Source of the DNA: an uncultured Acidimicrobiales bacterium
GTDB lineage: Bacteria > Actinomycetota > Acidimicrobiia > Acidimicrobiales > Iamiaceae
Length of the DNA stretch: 17,257 nt
Assembly: GCA_937926025.1 (NCBI GenBank)
Contig: CALANQ010000273.1
Span: forward strand, 1 to 17,257
Direction: 5' to 3'
The stretch's first letter is position 1. Every line of letters starts with the position of its first letter. Below the pieces are notes generated by a model. It was not told the origin of the DNA. It saw only the letters and a program-made list of their open reading frames with translations, and did not search any database. This document shows positions 6,857 to 13,462 of the stretch, one piece after another. The translations under genes were made by a program, and so were the position numbers.

Positions 6857-7629
6857 ACGCCTCGGCCATCGGGTTCGGCGGCGTCGCCGCATCGCTGGTG
6901 CTGGTGGCGGTCGCGGTCGGGCTATCGGTGCGGGACCGGCTGGGCCTGGAGCGGTCCATCCTGTGGGCGGCCACCCGGGCGTTCGTGCAGCTGGTGGCGA
7001 TCGGCGGGGCGCTGGCCCTGGTGCTGGCCGACGACGCGCCCGTGGCGCTGTCGTGGCTCTGGGTGCTGGGGATGATCGTGGTGGGCTCGGCCACGATCGC
7101 CAGCCGGGCCAAGGAGGTGCCGGGGCTGTTCGGCATCGCCGCGTTCGCCCTGGGCACGGCGGTCAGCCTGAGCCTGCTGGTGGTGTTCGGGCTGGGGATC
7201 TTCCCGCTGGAGCCCCGCACCATCGTGCCGGTGACGGGCATGCTCCTCGGCAACGCCATCGGAGCCACCGTGCTGGCCGCCCGGCGCACGGTGATCGAGC
7301 TGCGCGAGCACCAACCGCAGATCGAGGTCCGGCTGTCCCTGGGTCAGGGCGGACCCGAGGCGGTGCGGCCCCACGTGCGCGAGGCGCTGCGCACGGCGAT
7401 CGGGCCGCAGATCGAGCAGACCAAGATCGTCGGGCTCATCGCCCTCCCTGGCACGATGACCGGCCTGCTCCTGGCCGGGGTGGAGCCGCTGGACGCCGTC
7501 CTGGTGCAGACCGCGGTGATGTTCCTGATCCTGGGCTCGGTGGCGGTGACCAGCGTGATCATCGGCCGGGGGGTCGCCCGCAAGCTGCTCACCCGCGATC
7601 ACCGCCTGGTGGTACCGGCTGCACCCTGA
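6853..7629 (+). CDS. fetB: ABC transporter permease, FetB/UPF0014 family
   Basis: A 258-residue integral membrane protein with about seven hydrophobic segments (near 8-25, 40-59, 64-82, 92-114, 124-143, 193-212 and 218-240). Family hallmarks are TRAFVQL (41-47), IVPVTGMLLGNAIGA (124-138) and ALPGTMTGLLLAGVEPLDAV (197-216). The loop at 144-190, between the fifth and sixth segments, is charged and probably contacts the ATPase. It forms a transporter with the preceding gene; E. coli FetAB lowers cellular iron under oxidative stress. GTG 6853 overlaps the upstream stop, and the longer open frame starting at 6703 is a shadow within the ATPase gene. Confidence 0.88.
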   Translation: MNASAIGFGGVAASLVLVAVAVGLSVRDRLGLERSILWAATRAFVQLVAIGGALALVLADDAPVALSWLWVLGMIVVGSATIASRAKEVPGLFGIAAFALGTAVSLSLLVVFGLGIFPLEPRTIVPVTGMLLGNAIGATVLAARRTVIELREHQPQIEVRLSLGQGGPEAVRPHVREALRTAIGPQIEQTKIVGLIALPGTMTGLLLAGVEPLDAVLVQTAVMFLILGSVAVTSVIIGRGVARKLLTRDHRLVVPAAP

Positions 7630-7674
7630 CCTGGTCCTCGGACCCGGATGGCGCAGGAAATTGAGGCAGCCCCG

Positions 7675-7701
7675 GTATGGCATCTGGTCCACCTGGGGTA
7701 C
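7675..7701 (+). promoter_or_regulatory. Possible SigB/SigF-type promoter
   Basis: GTAT (7675-7678), a 17-nt spacer and GGGTAC (7696-7701) resemble the GNNT-N14-16-GGGTAC/T promoters of actinobacterial stress sigma factors. It lies upstream of a gene for just such a sigma factor, which would fit autoregulation. The spacer is slightly long. Confidence 0.3.
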
Positions 7702-7709
7702 CTCGTACC
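7697..7709. repeat. Perfect inverted repeat GGTAC-N3-GTACC
   Basis: GGTAC CTC GTACC overlaps the proposed -10 box and lies 29 nt before the sigma factor start. It could be an operator. Confidence 0.5.
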
Positions 7710-7724
7710 GCTGGTGCAGGAAGA

Positions 7725-7731
7725 GAAGGAG
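7725..7731 (+). promoter_or_regulatory. Ribosome binding site deciding the sigma factor start
   Basis: GAAGGAG, 6 nt before ATG 7738. It favours this start over ATG 7648. Confidence 0.75.
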
Positions 7732-7737
7732 CTGCTC

Positions 7738-8556
7738 ATGGAACCCCAGGTGTCGCGGACGGAACGGAACACGCTGCGGAGCGTCCCCACCGGCGGGCAA
7801 CGGGATCGGAGCCACGGCGCAGACGACGCACCCGAGGTCACCGCCCGCTTCGCGCAGTACCGCCGCTCCGGCGATCGCCGCCTCCGCAACGAGCTGGTCG
7901 AGGAGCACCGGTCGCTGGCCCAGGCGCTGGCCCGCCGCTACGCCAACCGGGGTGAGCCGCTCGACGACCTGGAGCAGGTGGCCACGCTGGGCCTGGTGAA
8001 GGCCGTCGAGCGCTTCGACCCGGGCAAGGGCGTGCCGTTCGCCGGGTTCGCGGTGCCCACCATCACCGGTGAGCTCCGCCGCCACTTCCGGGACCGGACG
8101 TGGGCGGTGAAGGTGAACCGCCGGGCCAAGGACCTGCACGTCCGCCTCCCCGCCACCAGCGATCGGCTGCGCATGGAGCTGGGTCGGGCCCCGACCCCGG
8201 CGGAGCTGGCCGAAGCGCTCGACTGCGCGGTCGACGACGTGCTCGACGCCCTCGACGCCGGCACCGCGTACCGGACCGCCTCCACCGACACGCCCGAGGG
8301 CGGCCGGGCGGCCTCGCACGCCATCGAGCGCACCAACGACACCGAGGCCACCGAGGCCGAGGACCGGGTGCTGCTCAACGAGCTGCTGTCGGGCCTGTCC
8401 GAGCGGGACCGCACCATCATCGGGCTGCGCTACTTCGCGGACCTGAGCCAGAGCGAGATCGGCGAGCGGCTCGGCATCAGCCAGGTGCACGTCTCCCGCC
8501 TGCTGCGCTCCGCACTCGCCCACATGCGGACCGCCACCGCCAGCGCCACCGGCTGA
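7738..8556 (+). CDS. Sigma factor of the SigB/SigF/SigG (group 3) type
   Basis: A 272-residue RNA polymerase sigma factor. Region 2 (about residues 45-125) has the strongly conserved DDLEQVATLGLVKAVERFDPGKG and FAGFAVPTITGELRRHFRDRTW, diagnostic of the stress/sporulation group. Region 3 (about 130-190) includes GRAPTPAELAEAL. Region 4 (about 215-265) has LSERDRTIIGLRYFADLSQSEIGERLGISQVHVSRLLRSAL with the -35-binding helix-turn-helix. This group is usually controlled by an anti-sigma kinase and an anti-anti-sigma partner; neither is adjacent. ATG 7738 is chosen because AAGGAG lies 6 nt upstream. An in-frame ATG at 7648 would add 30 residues not typical of the family and would place the GGGTAC box inside the gene. 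Confidence 0.92.
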   Translation: MEPQVSRTERNTLRSVPTGGQRDRSHGADDAPEVTARFAQYRRSGDRRLRNELVEEHRSLAQALARRYANRGEPLDDLEQVATLGLVKAVERFDPGKGVPFAGFAVPTITGELRRHFRDRTWAVKVNRRAKDLHVRLPATSDRLRMELGRAPTPAELAEALDCAVDDVLDALDAGTAYRTASTDTPEGGRAASHAIERTNDTEATEAEDRVLLNELLSGLSERDRTIIGLRYFADLSQSEIGERLGISQVHVSRLLRSALAHMRTATASATG

Positions 8557-8557
8557 C

Positions 8558-8572
8558 GCCGCCCGAGGCGGC
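8558..8572 (+). terminator. Perfect 6-bp hairpin after the sigma factor gene
   Basis: GCCGCC-CGA-GGCGGC starts 2 nt after the stop codon. The stem is all G-C with a 3-nt loop and no T tract, as is common in high-GC actinobacteria. Confidence 0.5.
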
Positions 8573-8605
8573 ACCGGGGTCGCCGAGGCCGCCGGGAGGG
8601 GTGAC

Positions 8606-8611
8606 TAGGTT
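8606..8611 (+). promoter_or_regulatory. Putative -10 element of the ZIP-like gene
   Basis: TAGGTT lies 35 nt before ATG 8647, giving a leader of roughly 28 nt that contains GGAG 8-9 nt before the start. Confidence 0.35.
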
Positions 8612-8646
8612 CTGCCCGACGGACCCCGGCGCATCGGAGCGAGTGG

Positions 8647-9363
8647 ATGGACGGCGCGGTGGCGAAGACGGTGCTGGCGTGCCTGGTGCCGATGTCGGCG
8701 GCCGTCCTGGGTTCGGTGTGGGCGGCACGCCGGCCGCCCGGAGCGCGGGCCCGCAGCGCGATCCAGCACTTCGCGGCCGGCCTGGTGTTCGCCGTGGCCG
8801 CGACGGAGCTGATCCCGGACCTGCAGCAGAACCACAGGACGGGCGCGGTGATCGCCGGCTTCTGCGTGGGCGTGGCGGTGATGCTCCTGATCGATGTGGC
8901 GGCCAAGCGGGCCGAGCGGGGACCGTCGAGCTCGCCGATGCCGATGCTGGTGGTCACCGGCATCGACCTGGTGGTCGACGGCCTGCTCCTGGGGATCGCG
9001 TTCTCCGAGGGCGGAGCGGTGGGGCCGCTGCTGACTCTGGCCCTCACCATGGAGATGCTCGGGCTCGGCGTGGCCCTCGCCGTGGCCCTGCTGCGGGCGG
9101 GGGAGCGCACGGTTCGGGTGGTGGCCACCACCTTCGCCGTGAGCTGCTGCGTGCTGGTCGGCGGCGTCCTGGGCTCCAGCCTGCTGTCCAACCTCGGCGC
9201 CGACGCCCTGTCGGTGGTGCTGGCGTTCGCCACCGCCGCCCTGCTCTACCTCGTGACCGAGGAGCTGCTCACCGAGGCGCACGAGACCGAGGACACGCCG
9301 GTGCTGACGGCGATGTTCTTCGTCGGCTTCCTGGTGATCCTCGTCCTGTCGTTCAACGCCTGA
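8647..9363 (+). CDS. ZIP-like integral membrane protein lacking the canonical metal-site histidines
   Basis: A 238-residue membrane protein with about seven or eight hydrophobic helices, laid out like the GufA/ZupT branch of ZIP metal transporters. Recognisable landmarks are HFAAGLVFAVAATELIPD (41-58), GIDLVVDGLLLGIAF (105-119), LALTMEMLGLGVALA (131-145) and the terminal YLVTEELLTEAHE (201-213). In classical ZIPs the fourth helix reads HNxxDG and the fifth HExPxG. Here those positions read D107-L-V-V-D111-G and M135-E136-M-L-G, so both His are replaced while Asp111 and Glu136 remain. It may therefore move a different ion or have lost transport. GGAG precedes the start. It stands alone and converges on the AlkB gene. 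Confidence 0.75.
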   Translation: MDGAVAKTVLACLVPMSAAVLGSVWAARRPPGARARSAIQHFAAGLVFAVAATELIPDLQQNHRTGAVIAGFCVGVAVMLLIDVAAKRAERGPSSSPMPMLVVTGIDLVVDGLLLGIAFSEGGAVGPLLTLALTMEMLGLGVALAVALLRAGERTVRVVATTFAVSCCVLVGGVLGSSLLSNLGADALSVVLAFATAALLYLVTEELLTEAHETEDTPVLTAMFFVGFLVILVLSFNA

Positions 9364-9427
9364 CCCGGCGCCACCCGGGTCCACGCGGCGCGTGCGACGG
9401 TCCGGTGTGCCCGGGGGTCAGCCCCGG
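9362..9427. terminator. Three successive hairpins between convergent genes
   Basis: GACCCGG/CCGGGTC (9362-9381, 6-nt loop) begins inside the stop codon of the plus-strand gene. CACGC/GCGTG (9382-9394, 3-nt loop) follows directly. CCGGGG/CCCCGG (9411-9427, 5-nt loop) surrounds the stop of the minus-strand gene. Together they look like a bidirectional transcription end. Confidence 0.55.
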
Positions 9428-10074
9428 CCGAAGCGGCGGGGGTCGTTCCAGTTGCCGCCCTGCTCGGGGCGCCCCCGCCGGGACGTCCACCGCCACTGCA
9501 GCGAGATGCGGTCGGCGGTGCCGCGGCCGGGCACCGGCGGGACCGAGTGCTCCCAGTCGGCCTGGCACCGGCCGCCCATCACCAGCAGGTCGCCGCTGGC
9601 GGGGGACAGGTCGTGGGTGGCGCCCCGGTGCTCCAGGTCGTGGCGGTTGCGGTTGGCCCGGGGGCGGAGCAGCCAGGGCCGCTGCGCACCGAGGGTGAGG
9701 ACGCCGATGACGGTCTCCTCCAGCCAGCGCATCTCCCGGTCGCGGTGGAAGCCCTGGCCGTCGCGTCCGTCGCGGTAGCGGACCAGGCTGAAGCCCTCGA
9801 ACTGCACCCGGTAGCGGTGCTGGAGCCACCGGTGGGCGTCGAGCAGGACGGGGCTGGCGACGGGATCGCCGCGCCGCCAGAACGCGCCGAGGCGGTTCAC
9901 GTCGACCCAGTGGTCGTAGCGGAAGACCTTCTCCTCGCTCCACCGGGTCTGCTCGGCCACGGTGTCGTGGAGGGCGTCGGCACCGGTGACGAACCCCCGG
10001 ACCACGTCGACCCACGAGGTGGCGTCCAGCTCGATCCGCTCCACGGTGGGCTCGGTGACGACCGCCGTTTCCAT
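9418..10074 (-). CDS. AlkB-family Fe(II)/2-oxoglutarate dioxygenase
   Basis: A 218-residue 2-oxoglutarate oxygenase of the AlkB family. Its best-known members reverse alkylation damage on DNA or RNA bases by oxidative demethylation. The iron ligands are visible as HxD (His110 and Asp112 in GFHRDRE) and His176 in WEHSVPP. The cosubstrate-binding pair appears as R189-ISLQW-R195, matching the RxNxTxR motif. Length is normal for the family (about 200 residues). FRYDHWVDVNRLGAFW and GFSLVRYRDG are typical of the shorter actinobacterial subgroup. The substrate (DNA, RNA or protein) cannot be told from sequence. It follows the arylsulfatase gene by 34 bp but has its own leaderless-type promoter. Confidence 0.88.
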   Translation of the reverse strand: METAVVTEPTVERIELDATSWVDVVRGFVTGADALHDTVAEQTRWSEEKVFRYDHWVDVNRLGAFWRRGDPVASPVLLDAHRWLQHRYRVQFEGFSLVRYRDGRDGQGFHRDREMRWLEETVIGVLTLGAQRPWLLRPRANRNRHDLEHRGATHDLSPASGDLLVMGGRCQADWEHSVPPVPGRGTADRISLQWRWTSRRGRPEQGGNWNDPRRFGRG

Positions 10075-10087
10075 GGCGGTGACGGTA
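10075..10087 (-). promoter_or_regulatory. Putative leaderless promoter -10 element
   Basis: TACCGT (10087-10082) is followed by 7 nt and ATG 10074, with no Shine-Dalgarno sequence. The same hexamer occurs before the gene at 16158. Confidence 0.45.
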
Positions 10088-10108
10088 CCGGCGTCCGCGG
10101 CCCGCCGT

Positions 10109-12424
10109 TCAGCCGAGGTAGCGGACGTGGACCTGATCGATGCGGCCCTCGAAGGGGAACGGCGCCCGGTCGTAGTAGTCGAGCGAGACGGGGCTGCCGA
10201 GGCACGTCCCGATGTCCAGGCAGTCGTTGGCCGTGAACAAGAGCGGGACGCTCACCGGCACCTGCCCGCTCGTCACCACGGCTCCACCCGCCGAGGCGGT
10301 GATGTCCAGCGGGCCGCCGGGCCGGGCCTCCGCGAACACCGTCTCGATCTCGATGGTGGTCGGCCCGGCCGGGAGCGGCGCCTCGCTCCGCAGCTTCGTC
10401 CGCATGAGGATGAAGCAGTTGTACTCGTAGACCAGGTGGCCCCGGTCCAAGTAGCACGTGAGGCCACCGCCGGCGCCCCCCAGCGCGTAGAGCACGCCGC
10501 TGGCGGCTTCCGGGAGGTCCGCGGTGATGGTGACGACGTTGGCCCGGTTGCCCAAGGCCGGTGCGCAGAACTCCGGCATGCGGACGATGTCACCGCTGAA
10601 GGTCCACTCCCGGTACGGCGTCGAGATGCGCAGCTCGGGGTGGTAGACGGGCACCCAGAGCCCGCCTCCGATGGGGTACACGCTGTTGCGCGCCGCCTCG
10701 ATGGCGAACACCTCTCGGAGCTGCTCCAGCTTCTCGGGGTGCTCGGCGGCCAGGTCGTGCGCCTGCGTCCAGTCCTCGTCGAGGTGGTAGAGCTCCCAGG
10801 TATCCAGGTCCGGCGTCCAGTCGGCGATGCCCGGGGGGAGCCCCGGGACCCACGGCGGGCGCGGCCCGAACGCCGAGGCCATCCAGCCGTCGTGGTAGAT
10901 GGCCCGGCTGCCCATGATCTCGAAGTACTGGGTGCGCAGGCGGCCCTCGGCCTCGGGGTCGTCGAACGCGTAGGCGAAGCTGACCCCGTCGAGCGGCTGC
11001 TGCTCGATGCCGCGGACCACCCGAGGAGGCGTGATGCCGATGACCTCGTAGATCGTGGGCACGAGGTCGTTGCAGTGGTGGAACTGGGTGCGGGGTGCGG
11101 GGTCGGCGGCGATGCGCTCCGGCCACCGGACCACCATCGGGTTCCGCGTCCCGCCGAGGTGCGACGCGACCAGCTTCATGCCCTTGTACGGGGTGCTGCC
11201 GGCCCAGGCCCAGCCGGCGTGGTACTGGTTGTCAGTCTTCGGAGACCCGAGCACGTCGAGCCCGCCCATCTCGTCGAGGGCGGCGATGTGCATGTCGATG
11301 GTGGTGGGGATGCCGTTCTGGGCGAGGAGCTCGCTGATGGTCCCGTTCTGGCCCTCGCCGGACGACCCGTTGTCGCCCCAGATGTAGAAGACCAGCGTGT
11401 TGCCGCCGCCGACGCGGTCGACCTCGTCGAGAAGGCGGCCGACCTGGACGTCGACGTGCTCGGCGAACCCGGCCGCCACCTCCATGAGGCGGCGCTGGAA
11501 CGGCTTCTGGTCCTCCGGGATGTCATCCCATGCGGACAGGCGGGGGTCACGCGGCGTCAGCTCGGCGTCGGCCGGGATCCAGCCGCTGGCCTTCGCACGC
11601 TCGTGGACGCGCTCCCGGTAGGCATCCCACCCGTCGTCGAAGGCGCCGGCGTAGCGGTCCGCCCAGTCCTTCATGATGTGGTGCGGACCGTGGAGGCAGC
11701 CGCTGGCCCAGTAGAGGAAGAACGGCTTGTCGGCCTCGAACGCCTGGTGCTGGCGGAGCCAGTGGATGGCGTCGTCGGCCAGGTCCTCGCTGAGGTGGTA
11801 ACCGTCCTCGGCGCCCTTCGGGGGGAGGACGCTGGTGGTGTTGCGGACGAGGTTCGGCTCGTACTGCGAGGCTTCGCCGGCGAGGAAGCCGTAGAAGTAC
11901 TCGAAGCCCTTCCCCGTGGGCCAGTTGTGGAACGGGCCGGCGGGCGTGGTCTCCTCGGCCGGGGTGTTGTGCCACTTGCCGAACGCCGCGGTGGAGTACC
12001 CGTAGTCGGTGAGCACCTCGGCGGCGAGGGCCGTGCTGGAGGGGATGTGCCCCGAGTAGCCGTCCCAGTCGTTGGCCAGCTCCGCGATCTGGCCGTTGCC
12101 GATCCGGTGGTGGTTGCGGCCGGTGAGCAGCGAGGCACGTGTGGGCGAGCACATGGCGGTGGTGTGGAACCGGTTGAACCCGATGCCCTCGCCGAGCACC
12201 CGGGTGAGGGTGTCGGTGCGGATCTCGCCGCCGAACGTGCTCGGCAGGCCGGGGCCGGCGTCATCGATGAGGATCACGACGATGTTCGGCGCGTCGTCGG
12301 GGAGCCGGCGGGGCGCCGGCCGGTTCTGGTACGTGGACTCCTGCATGGTGCGCCCCGCGATCGAGGCCGACGGTGTCGGTGGGAACGGCAGCACGTCCTG
12401 GGGCGGGAGGGTGGGGAAGTCCAT
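10109..12424 (-). CDS. Type I arylsulfatase (formylglycine-dependent)
   Basis: A 771-residue sulfatase of the alkaline-phosphatase superfamily that hydrolyses sulfate esters. Metal ligands Asp54-Asp55 lie in VVILIDDAG. The catalytic motif is C92-SPTR-ASLLTGR, in which Cys92 must be converted to formylglycine. Other active-site regions are GKWH (149-152), CLHGPHH (243-249), WGDNGSS (349-355, Asp351/Asn352) and YKGMK (413-417). Length and layout, including a C-terminal beta-rich part (about 600-771), match the large mycobacterial Ats enzymes. No signal peptide is visible, so it is probably cytoplasmic. The formylglycine-generating enzyme is not in this window. Start: ATG 12424 is preferred; an upstream GTG (12472) overlaps the likely -10 box TACGGT (12476-12471). 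Neither start has a clear Shine-Dalgarno sequence. Confidence 0.92.
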   Translation of the reverse strand: MDFPTLPPQDVLPFPPTPSASIAGRTMQESTYQNRPAPRRLPDDAPNIVVILIDDAGPGLPSTFGGEIRTDTLTRVLGEGIGFNRFHTTAMCSPTRASLLTGRNHHRIGNGQIAELANDWDGYSGHIPSSTALAAEVLTDYGYSTAAFGKWHNTPAEETTPAGPFHNWPTGKGFEYFYGFLAGEASQYEPNLVRNTTSVLPPKGAEDGYHLSEDLADDAIHWLRQHQAFEADKPFFLYWASGCLHGPHHIMKDWADRYAGAFDDGWDAYRERVHERAKASGWIPADAELTPRDPRLSAWDDIPEDQKPFQRRLMEVAAGFAEHVDVQVGRLLDEVDRVGGGNTLVFYIWGDNGSSGEGQNGTISELLAQNGIPTTIDMHIAALDEMGGLDVLGSPKTDNQYHAGWAWAGSTPYKGMKLVASHLGGTRNPMVVRWPERIAADPAPRTQFHHCNDLVPTIYEVIGITPPRVVRGIEQQPLDGVSFAYAFDDPEAEGRLRTQYFEIMGSRAIYHDGWMASAFGPRPPWVPGLPPGIADWTPDLDTWELYHLDEDWTQAHDLAAEHPEKLEQLREVFAIEAARNSVYPIGGGLWVPVYHPELRISTPYREWTFSGDIVRMPEFCAPALGNRANVVTITADLPEAASGVLYALGGAGGGLTCYLDRGHLVYEYNCFILMRTKLRSEAPLPAGPTTIEIETVFAEARPGGPLDITASAGGAVVTSGQVPVSVPLLFTANDCLDIGTCLGSPVSLDYYDRAPFPFEGRIDQVHVRYLG

Positions 12425-12470
12425 GGGGGCAGCTCGGTCCGTCGCAGGAGATGGGTGTGACCGGCTGGAC

Positions 12471-12476
12471 ACCGTA
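12471..12476 (-). promoter_or_regulatory. Putative -10 element of the arylsulfatase gene
   Basis: TACGGT on the minus strand, about 46 nt before ATG 12424. If used, transcription starts near 12464 and the GTG at 12472 is excluded as the start codon. Confidence 0.35.
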
Positions 12477-12500
12477 GCCAGGTGGCGGCGCAGGACGTGG

Positions 12501-12506
12501 CAGGAT
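12501..12506 (+). promoter_or_regulatory. Putative -10 element of the disrupted nitroreductase gene
   Basis: CAGGAT lies 28 nt before ATG 12535. AGGAG (12523-12527) sits 7 nt before the start, so expression signals remain intact despite the broken reading frame. Confidence 0.4.
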
Positions 12507-12534
12507 CCTGGTCCCGACCCACAGGAGACCGACC

Positions 12535-12965
12535 ATGTCCGCGTTCGATGGTGCCGAGTACGAGCCGAGCCCCTGGGGGCCGATCGCCGAGGAGGTGGCC
12601 CGCTACGAGAGCAGCGGCGGCACCGAGCCCAGCGAGCTGGTGGGGGACTCGTGGATCATCCTCTGGACGCTCGGCGCCAAGTCGGGCAACGTCCGCAAGA
12701 CGCCGCTGGTGAAGGTGGCCGACGGCGCCGGCGCCTACGCCGTGATCGGCTCGATGGGCGGCGCCCCCCAGCACCCCCAGTGGGTGCACAACGTGCGGGC
12801 CAACCCGGTGGCCCGCCTCCAGGACGGGCCCGAGGTGAAGGACTACGCCGTGCGCGAGGTCGAGGGCGACGAGAAGGCCGCCTGGTGGGAGCGGGCCACC
12901 GCGGTGTGTACCAGGCCGCCACGGACCGGACGATCCCGCTGTTCGTGCTGGAGCCCGCGGGCTGA
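12535..12965 (+). pseudogene. Deazaflavin (F420)-dependent nitroreductase-family gene, frame-disrupted
   Basis: Residues 1-124 form a normal DDN-family sequence, a family that binds coenzyme F420H2 and reduces quinones or nitro compounds. Landmarks are WTLGAKSGNVRKTPLVKVADG, the GGAPQHPQWVHNVRANP motif and DEKAAWWERATAV. Family members continue with about six residues of a WPDY/PPYA-like segment and then YQ..TDR.IPV.VLEP. Here that end, YQAATDRTIPLFVLEPAG, is present but in another frame, starting at 12909. The junction GTG-TG-TAC (12904-12911) leaves 2 nt out of register and the linking segment missing. This fits a deletion of about 19 nt relative to the family, or an assembly error. Read without correction, the first frame runs 440 codons, through the MaoC gene, to 13857. 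Confidence 0.72.
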
Positions 12966-12970
12966 GCGGC

Positions 12971-12982
12971 TAGGACAGGGGC
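12971..12982 (+). promoter_or_regulatory. Putative leaderless promoter -10 element
   Basis: TAGGAC is followed by 6 nt and ATG 12983, immediately after the nitroreductase stop. No Shine-Dalgarno sequence has proper spacing. Confidence 0.4.
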
Positions 12983-13462
12983 ATGAGCGAAGCAGCAGCC
13001 AACGCGTTCGAACGCTTCCAGGCCGACGTCGGCAACGACGAGGGCACGGGCGAGTGGTTCGAGGTCACGCAGGATCAGATCAACCAGTTCGCGGACGTCA
13101 CGTTCGACCACCAGTTCATCCACGTGGACCCCGAGGCGGCCAAGGCCACCCCGTTCGGCACCACCATCGCCCACGGGTTCCTGACCCTGTCGATGCTGAC
13201 CCACCTCTCGGCCGGCACCAGCGGCCCGGTGGACCCCAAGAAGTTCGAGGGGCTCCTGATGGGCGTGAACTACGGGTTCAACAAGGTCCGGTTCATCAAC
13301 CCGGTGAAGGTCGGCTCCCGCATCCGGGCCCGTGCCGTCACCTCGAACGTGGAGCTCAAGGGCAACGCCATCGACACCACCCGGGACTTCACGGTGGAGA
13401 TCGAGGGCGAGGACAAGCCGGCGCTCGTCGCCGAGTGGATCACCCGGATGGTCTACGCCTGA
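12983..13462 (+). CDS. MaoC-family (R)-specific enoyl-CoA hydratase, HtdZ-like
   Basis: A 159-residue single hot-dog-fold protein that adds water to trans-2-enoyl thioesters. The catalytic pair Asp42 and His47 lies in ADVTFDHQFIHVD, the hydratase signature. PFGTTIAHGFLTLSML (57-72) and VNYGFNKVRFINPVKVGSRIRA are strongly conserved in the mycobacterial Rv0130/HtdZ group, whose single-domain dimers act on acyl-CoA. Length matches that group (about 150 residues). This suggests a role in fatty acid degradation or turnover, but no other lipid gene is adjacent. ATG 12983 follows a leaderless-type box. The longer open frame of the disrupted nitroreductase gene covers it in another frame and could hide it from automatic annotation. 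Confidence 0.92.
   Translation: MSEAAANAFERFQADVGNDEGTGEWFEVTQDQINQFADVTFDHQFIHVDPEAAKATPFGTTIAHGFLTLSMLTHLSAGTSGPVDPKKFEGLLMGVNYGFNKVRFINPVKVGSRIRARAVTSNVELKGNAIDTTRDFTVEIEGEDKPALVAEWITRMVYA

Noticed and set aside
8647..9363. A functional zinc transporter assignment for the ZIP-like protein
   Set aside because: The histidines of both metal-binding helices are replaced, so naming a substrate is not justified.
9962..12460. An 832-codon open frame on the plus strand opposite the arylsulfatase
   Set aside because: It is antisense to a gene with clear catalytic motifs, has Val/Arg/Gly-rich low-complexity composition, and arises from high-GC codon bias.
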